Origin: Anaeramoeba flamelloides
Taxonomy: Eukaryota > Metamonada > Anaeramoebidae
Reading direction: 5' to 3'
DNA length: 64,000 bases
NCBI GenBank assembly: GCA_027625915.1
Contig: JANTQA010000030.1
Span: 310,001 to 374,000, forward strand
Shown here: piece by piece, positions 59,902-64,000 of the stretch
How positions within the stretch are numbered: position 1 is the stretch's first letter
Layout: every line of letters starts with the position of its first letter
The notes under the pieces: generated by a model
Seen by the model: only the letters and a program-made list of their open reading frames with translations
Databases searched by the model: none
What the model was told of the DNA's origin: nothing
Program-made: the position numbers and the translations under genes

Positions 59902-62900
59902 ATTAAAATAAATCCTTCAAAAAAAAAACATTATCCCGATATATTAAGACATAAAACAAAAGGAAACAAAATTTAAATTTGTTGGATTTATTATTAAGTA
60001 TTAGAAAAAAAAACTTTATCTGTTAAAGAGAGAATTTTGAATTTAATAATTCATAACTTCTAATTCAAAAGTTTCTAGATACTAGTCAATAAATACAGTC
60101 ATTAGATACATTTTAAACTTTATTTACCTTTCAAAAATAATGTTGAAACAACAAGTATATAAAAAAAAATGAAGAAATATATAAAACAAAAAAAAAATGA
60201 TAATATTAAAAAAAAATAAATTTGAAGAATAAAAAAAAAAAAACAAGTTAAAAATAGATAAAAAAAATGTTAAAGTTATTAAAAGTGAGATGAATTTGTG
60301 TTATTGTCTGATCCAAAATTATTGAAATTCGGGATCTTTTTTCCTTATAGCACATTGATTCATATTGGTCGGTAAATATTCTAAAGTAATGTGATAAATT
60401 TCTTTTATTATCATTTTTCAATTAAATTAATCAGTATGTTCATTAATTAACAATCTCAAAATCAAAATCTTTTGATTTTTATTGAGTTCCATTTTTCATT
60501 TTTTTCTGTTTTTTTTCATATCTTTTACATCCCACTATGAAGTGATCTACATCATCAATTTTTTTTCAACACCAGGTGCATATTTTATAATCCACTCCCC
60601 TACCCTATTTGTATTTGTTTCGATTTAAACCACTTGAAAACGTCTTTAGCTTGAATAGAGTTGTTGATGGTTTCCAGTTTAGATATGATTTTTTTCACGT
60701 AAAGTTATCAGGAAATTAGTGAAATTTTCAGATTACTTTTTAATTCCTAGTTTTCTTCTTCCTTTGAAGATTCTACTTTGTCTTTTGTTGACTTAATATG
60801 AGTCCTATGAAGTTTTCTTTAATCTCTTTTTTTTTTTTTCCATATTTTCCCAGCCAATGTTTTCTATTTTATCCAATTTTTAATTCTTCGGCTAGATTGT
60901 TTTCGGTCTGGTGATTTTAGTTTTTTAATAAAATACGCTTCCCTTCTCAGGATCATATGTAGGGCGGGATCAGTTCTAGTTTCTCATTTTTAAATATCTG
61001 TGAGTGTGCCTATTGGAACTCTGATTATTTTTTTTAATTTTTGCATTAATTAATGTATATTTTATGTTTGATATCTATCTTGGTTAGATTAAAAATTTCT
61101 AGTCTTATAATACTTGTTACAAAATGACTACTTTAAAAAGTTGAATTCTGAGTATGTTAGATAATCTTTCGTTTGGTTATATAAACTATTTTTCAGTCAA
61201 AGGGGCCCAGTTGTAATGGTATAATACACGTGTTTAAAGGGTTTGTATAGATATTAGAAGGAAAATTTTATTTTGGAAATTTTCAAAATGAAAATCATTT
61301 TTTCACATTTTTACATATTTTTGTTTTTTTTTTTTCGATTTTTTTTTTAAAAACGTCATTCATTTGCAAAAAATTTTTTATTGCAAGATCAATAGTCACT
61401 TGGTAAAAATGTGTTATTCTAAGGTCATTGAAACCATGTAAAGTTTGTTGAGAAATCTATTGATTTCTATTGCAATTCAATTCGATCTTTGATCTTGATT
61501 TTTGTTGAATAAATGTGAAAAATTTTCACTTCATTTTCATTTCCTTTTTCAAATAGAGACCACAAATAGCAACAAACTTTGTTTGGGGGCTTGGTTTCTA
61601 AAAGAAAAGGATGGAAAATGAAGTGAAAAATGTTTCATATTTATTATTCAAATACCAGTAGAAGTTCAAAACGAACATCCTTGTTTTTCTCAATAGGGCC
61701 CTAAGAATTTGAGTTTTTCAATTTTTAAGAAAAGCTATTGATTAATTAGTTTTCTTTCAGACATGTATCAACATTTCTTTGAGGTATATTATTCTCTTTA
61801 TTTCTTATTTGTTCTTCAAAGTTCAATTATATAAAATAATTGATATTTGAAAAAATTCGTTGGGCCCCTTTGACTGAAACAGAGTTTATATCATTATCTT
61901 TGGATTTTTCGAGATTTTTTTTTAATATATGTTTTCTTGTAAAACCAAATACCCCAATACTTGATCTTTTTGAATTTTGTTGATTATTCAAAATTTAAAA
62001 TTATAAATTCCTTAACAAGTTATTTTTTTTAAAAAAAAAAAAAATAAATAAATAAAGGAAAATATAAACGTTACATCACACACATTTATAATTTAATAAT
62101 ATTTTAATATGTTATAATATTAAATCATCATCTTCCAATACCTCTAAATCCCCAAACTATATTTATTATTATTATTATTTACCTTAAATTTTTTAAATTA
62201 ATATTAATAGACAATAAGCAGCAAAATTTTTTCTTAGAATTAGGATTGACTTTTTGTTCAATTATAATAGCTGATACAAAACTAATAAAAACTACGAGTG
62301 TGAGATTAAGAATCTTTCCAGCTTTATTAAATTTGCTTCTTCGTGAATCTAAGTTATCTGAAGAATTAAAAGATTTAGCAATTAATATGGTTTCTATAAT
62401 TTTTCAGAATAATTTCCAAGAAATGGAATTTCGAAAAGTTCTTTCAAAAATTAAATTTAATCAAAAAATGATAAATATTTTACTTAATTGTGAATCCAAA
62501 TATTATTTCCAACTCTTAAATTTATTAAATAATAGTTTTTTAATTTGTCAATTGAAAGGTATAATAACTAATTTTGAATTAATTGTTAAATTTTTAGAGA
62601 AATTCACACAAATTTTACTCGAAGGGGAAGTAGCTCTTAAATTTTTATTATTGGAAACTTTTTATTCATTTTTTTCATACCATAAAAATGTTTATAATTT
62701 CCAAAAAGAATTTGATAACCTGGTTTTAAAAAAAAGAACAAAAATTTTTACTAATTTTCGAAGGGCATTAAGAGAAATATTAAACAATAAAATACCACAA
62801 AGAGTCAAAAATTTTGCATTAAAATTGACTTCTAAATTATTAGAATGTTTCGGGGAATATTGGACAATTGAAAAGAATGAACTTATAAAACAAACAGAGA

Positions 62901-64000
62901 AAGTACAGGGAAAGAAAGAAGAGAAAAACGATGAAAGGGGAAAACTAAAGGAAAAGGAAAATGGGAAGGAGAAGGGAAAAGGAAAAAAGAAGGAGAAAAA
63001 AGAAGGACAAAAGGAAATAGAAAATGATAATTTAATAGAAAAAATAAAAAAAACAATAAACGAAAAAGAAAACGACAATGTAAAAATCAAAGAAAACCCA
63101 CAATTATTAATAGAATTATTTTTAAGATTTTCATTAATTGAACTTGAATATTTTTTTAAACAAACACTAGAACAACCAAATTTATATAATAAATCTGAAA
63201 AAAATATAAAAACAAAAGCATCAGAAAATGTTAAAAAAAAAAATCAGAAAGAAATCGAAAAGAATAATAAAAAAGATCCAAAAATAGAAATTAAAGAAAA
63301 AACGCAAGATAAAGCTGAAAATGAAAATGACAAATCGAAATCAAAACATGATGAAAATAAAAATGAGAAAAAAATAATATTAAATGAAAATGAAAATAAT
63401 GATAATAAAAAGGAAAATATGAATGAAAAATTAGATTCCAATAAAAATGATCAAAATGAAAAAAGTTTTGAAAATCAAACTAGTAAAGAAAATGAAAATG
63501 AAGGGGAAAAAAAGGAAAAAATTATTTCAGAAAACCGAAAAGCAAAAGATGAAAAGATCAATAAAAAGGAAAAGGAAAATAATAAGAAAATTAATAATAA
63601 TAATAAGAGCCAAAATGAAAAAGGAAAGGAAAATAAAAAGGTAAACAGAGAAGAAGAAAAATCAGAAAAAGAAGAAAAGGGAAATGAAAGCGTAAATAAA
63701 GAAACAAACGAAACAAAATATGATCACCGGTTAAAACAATTTTTCATTGAAGAAAAAAATAATGAATCAATTATTTCCGCGTGTTTTTTAATTTTTGAAA
63801 AATCTCTATTTTTTCTTACAAAGCCTGCACTTAAGTCTTATAAGGATTTAATTAAGGAGCAATGGGCAACTTTAAGTGATAAATTTATTGAAAAAATCCA
63901 AAAAATTATTTTTCAATCATTTAATCTAATCATTGACTTTTTGATTCAATGTAAAAAATTTTCAGATCAAATTGTAATAAACCCACAAATCATTTCAATC
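57517..64000 (+). CDS. NCDN: Neurochondrin-like protein (3' partial)
   Basis: Exon 1 is 57517-57691. Exon 2 starts at 62211 and stays open to the window edge, so at least 654 residues. The N-terminus (LQKCLKLLSSSSNEEKIAGL .. SIKKVIQAVGTSFLIRIL) follows the neurochondrin pattern of a helical repeat protein. The junction G/AC restores VNSDNKQQNFFLELGLTFCS in register with the family. Helical, leucine-rich segments continue (LLNLLLRESKLSEELKDLAI). Charged low-complexity inserts follow, K/E/N-rich, the main one from about residue 400 to 560, before hydrophobic helices resume (ISACFLIFEKSLFFLTKPAL). In animals neurochondrin is a cytosolic neuronal protein; its protist role is not established. The family call rests mainly on exon 1 and architecture. 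Confidence 0.72.
58267..58390 (-). mobile_element. LINE 3'-end fragment 1
   Basis: Minus strand encodes DDVDHFIVGCKRY, the end of a LINE zinc knuckle (compare IDHFLWVCPSY in the LINE at 23376). Nearly identical over ~110 bp to 60520-60630, including the same in-frame TGA between the knuckle cysteines and the histidine. Confidence 0.7.
59853..59899. repeat. (TA)n microsatellite
   Basis: About 23 uninterrupted TA units within the neurochondrin-like intron. Confidence 0.95.
60515..61150 (-). mobile_element. LINE 3'-end fragment 2
   Basis: Minus strand, read from 61150 down: INAKIKKIIRVPIGTLTDI, then PPYMILRREAYFIKKLKSP and the knuckle C-x2-C .. DDVDHFIVGCKRYEKK. This is the order of the C-terminal third of a LINE polyprotein (compare TELCKRNRNTPILIYKTEF in the intact copy). 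Frames are broken. The 700-bp MITE at 61184 lies just beyond the fragment's upstream end. Confidence 0.7.
61184..61886 (+). mobile_element. MITE, CAGTCAAAGGGGCCCA family, copy B
   Basis: 703 bp flanked by TA (61182-61183, 61887-61888). Inverted ends AACTATTTTTCAGTCAAAGG GGCCCA and TGGGCCCCTTTGACTGAAAC AGAGTT differ at only two positions. Almost collinear with copy A at 16163-16862, roughly 90% or more identical by eye. No coding capacity. Lies in the neurochondrin-like intron, in the same orientation as the host gene. Confidence 0.88.

Larger units (their letters stand above)
57692..62210 (+). other. 4.5-kb intron 1 of the neurochondrin-like gene, holding LINE and MITE relics
   Basis: Donor GTAAAT at 57692, acceptor TTAATAG ending 62210. 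Contains two LINE tail fragments (58267-58390; 60515-61150), a (TA)n run and a full 700-bp MITE (61184-61886). Like the LRR intron 4 it is more than ten times the typical intron here. Confidence 0.8.

Noticed and set aside
62692-63441. Ser/Phe-rich frames on the minus strand
   Set aside because: Antisense shadows of the K/E/N-rich coding exon of the neurochondrin-like gene.

Overview
The window looks like nuclear DNA of an AT-rich, intron-bearing protist. Support: spliceosomal introns with GT..AG borders, cytosolic ribosomal proteins of eukaryotic type, the Arp2/3 subunit ARPC3, a ubiquitin-eS31 fusion, very AT-rich non-coding DNA full of homopolymers, and K/N/E/Q-rich low-complexity proteins. 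ABCA, ARPC3 and a Shoc2-like LRR protein suggest an amoeboid or otherwise actin-motile lineage (amoebozoan or Anaeramoeba-like). That placement is inference. All confidently modelled complete genes end in TAA. Many introns begin GTTTGT and are T-rich just after the 5' splice site.

Layout: 2-1210 (+) 3' end of an ABCA transporter; 5121-5906 (-) RPL17 and 6105-6646 (+) RPL36A, a divergent ribosomal pair 198 bp apart; 12017-20131 (+) a six-exon LRR protein with one 5.66-kb intron; 23360-25397 a 5'-truncated LINE with a 16-bp target-site duplication; 26630-27322 (+) an unrecognised lysine-rich protein; 31326-33117 (-) an unrecognised Q/N-rich gene interrupted by two in-frame TAA codons; 39033-40559 (+) an MBOAT acyltransferase; 46084-47084 (-) ARPC3; 51078-51584 (+) ubiquitin-eS31; 55977-56516 (-) RPS15A; 57517-64000+ (+) a neurochondrin-like gene running off the right edge, with a 4.5-kb first intron.

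The long gaps (about 4-6.5 kb) carry no recognisable genes but are seeded with DNA transposons. Three non-autonomous families can be recognised by comparing the window with itself. The first is a ~530-bp Tc1/mariner-like MITE: five copies plus one chimeric, nested copy. A 1.06-kb relative with a decayed transposase lies at 43871-44934. The second is a ~700-bp element with CAGTCAAAGGGGCCCA ends (three copies, two of them inside the two giant introns). The third is a ~200-bp fold-back element (three copies). A fourth, hairpin-headed repeat occurs twice. A near-perfect 101-bp inverted repeat with a 152-bp spacer stands alone at 35794-36148. No tRNA, rRNA, CRISPR array, or LTR or virus-like element was seen.

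The genes are unrelated housekeeping functions (translation, actin nucleation, lipid remodelling, transport) and do not form a pathway or cluster. I found no evidence for a new multi-gene system. The most interesting material is the MITE ecology, the interrupted Q-rich gene and the intron structures.
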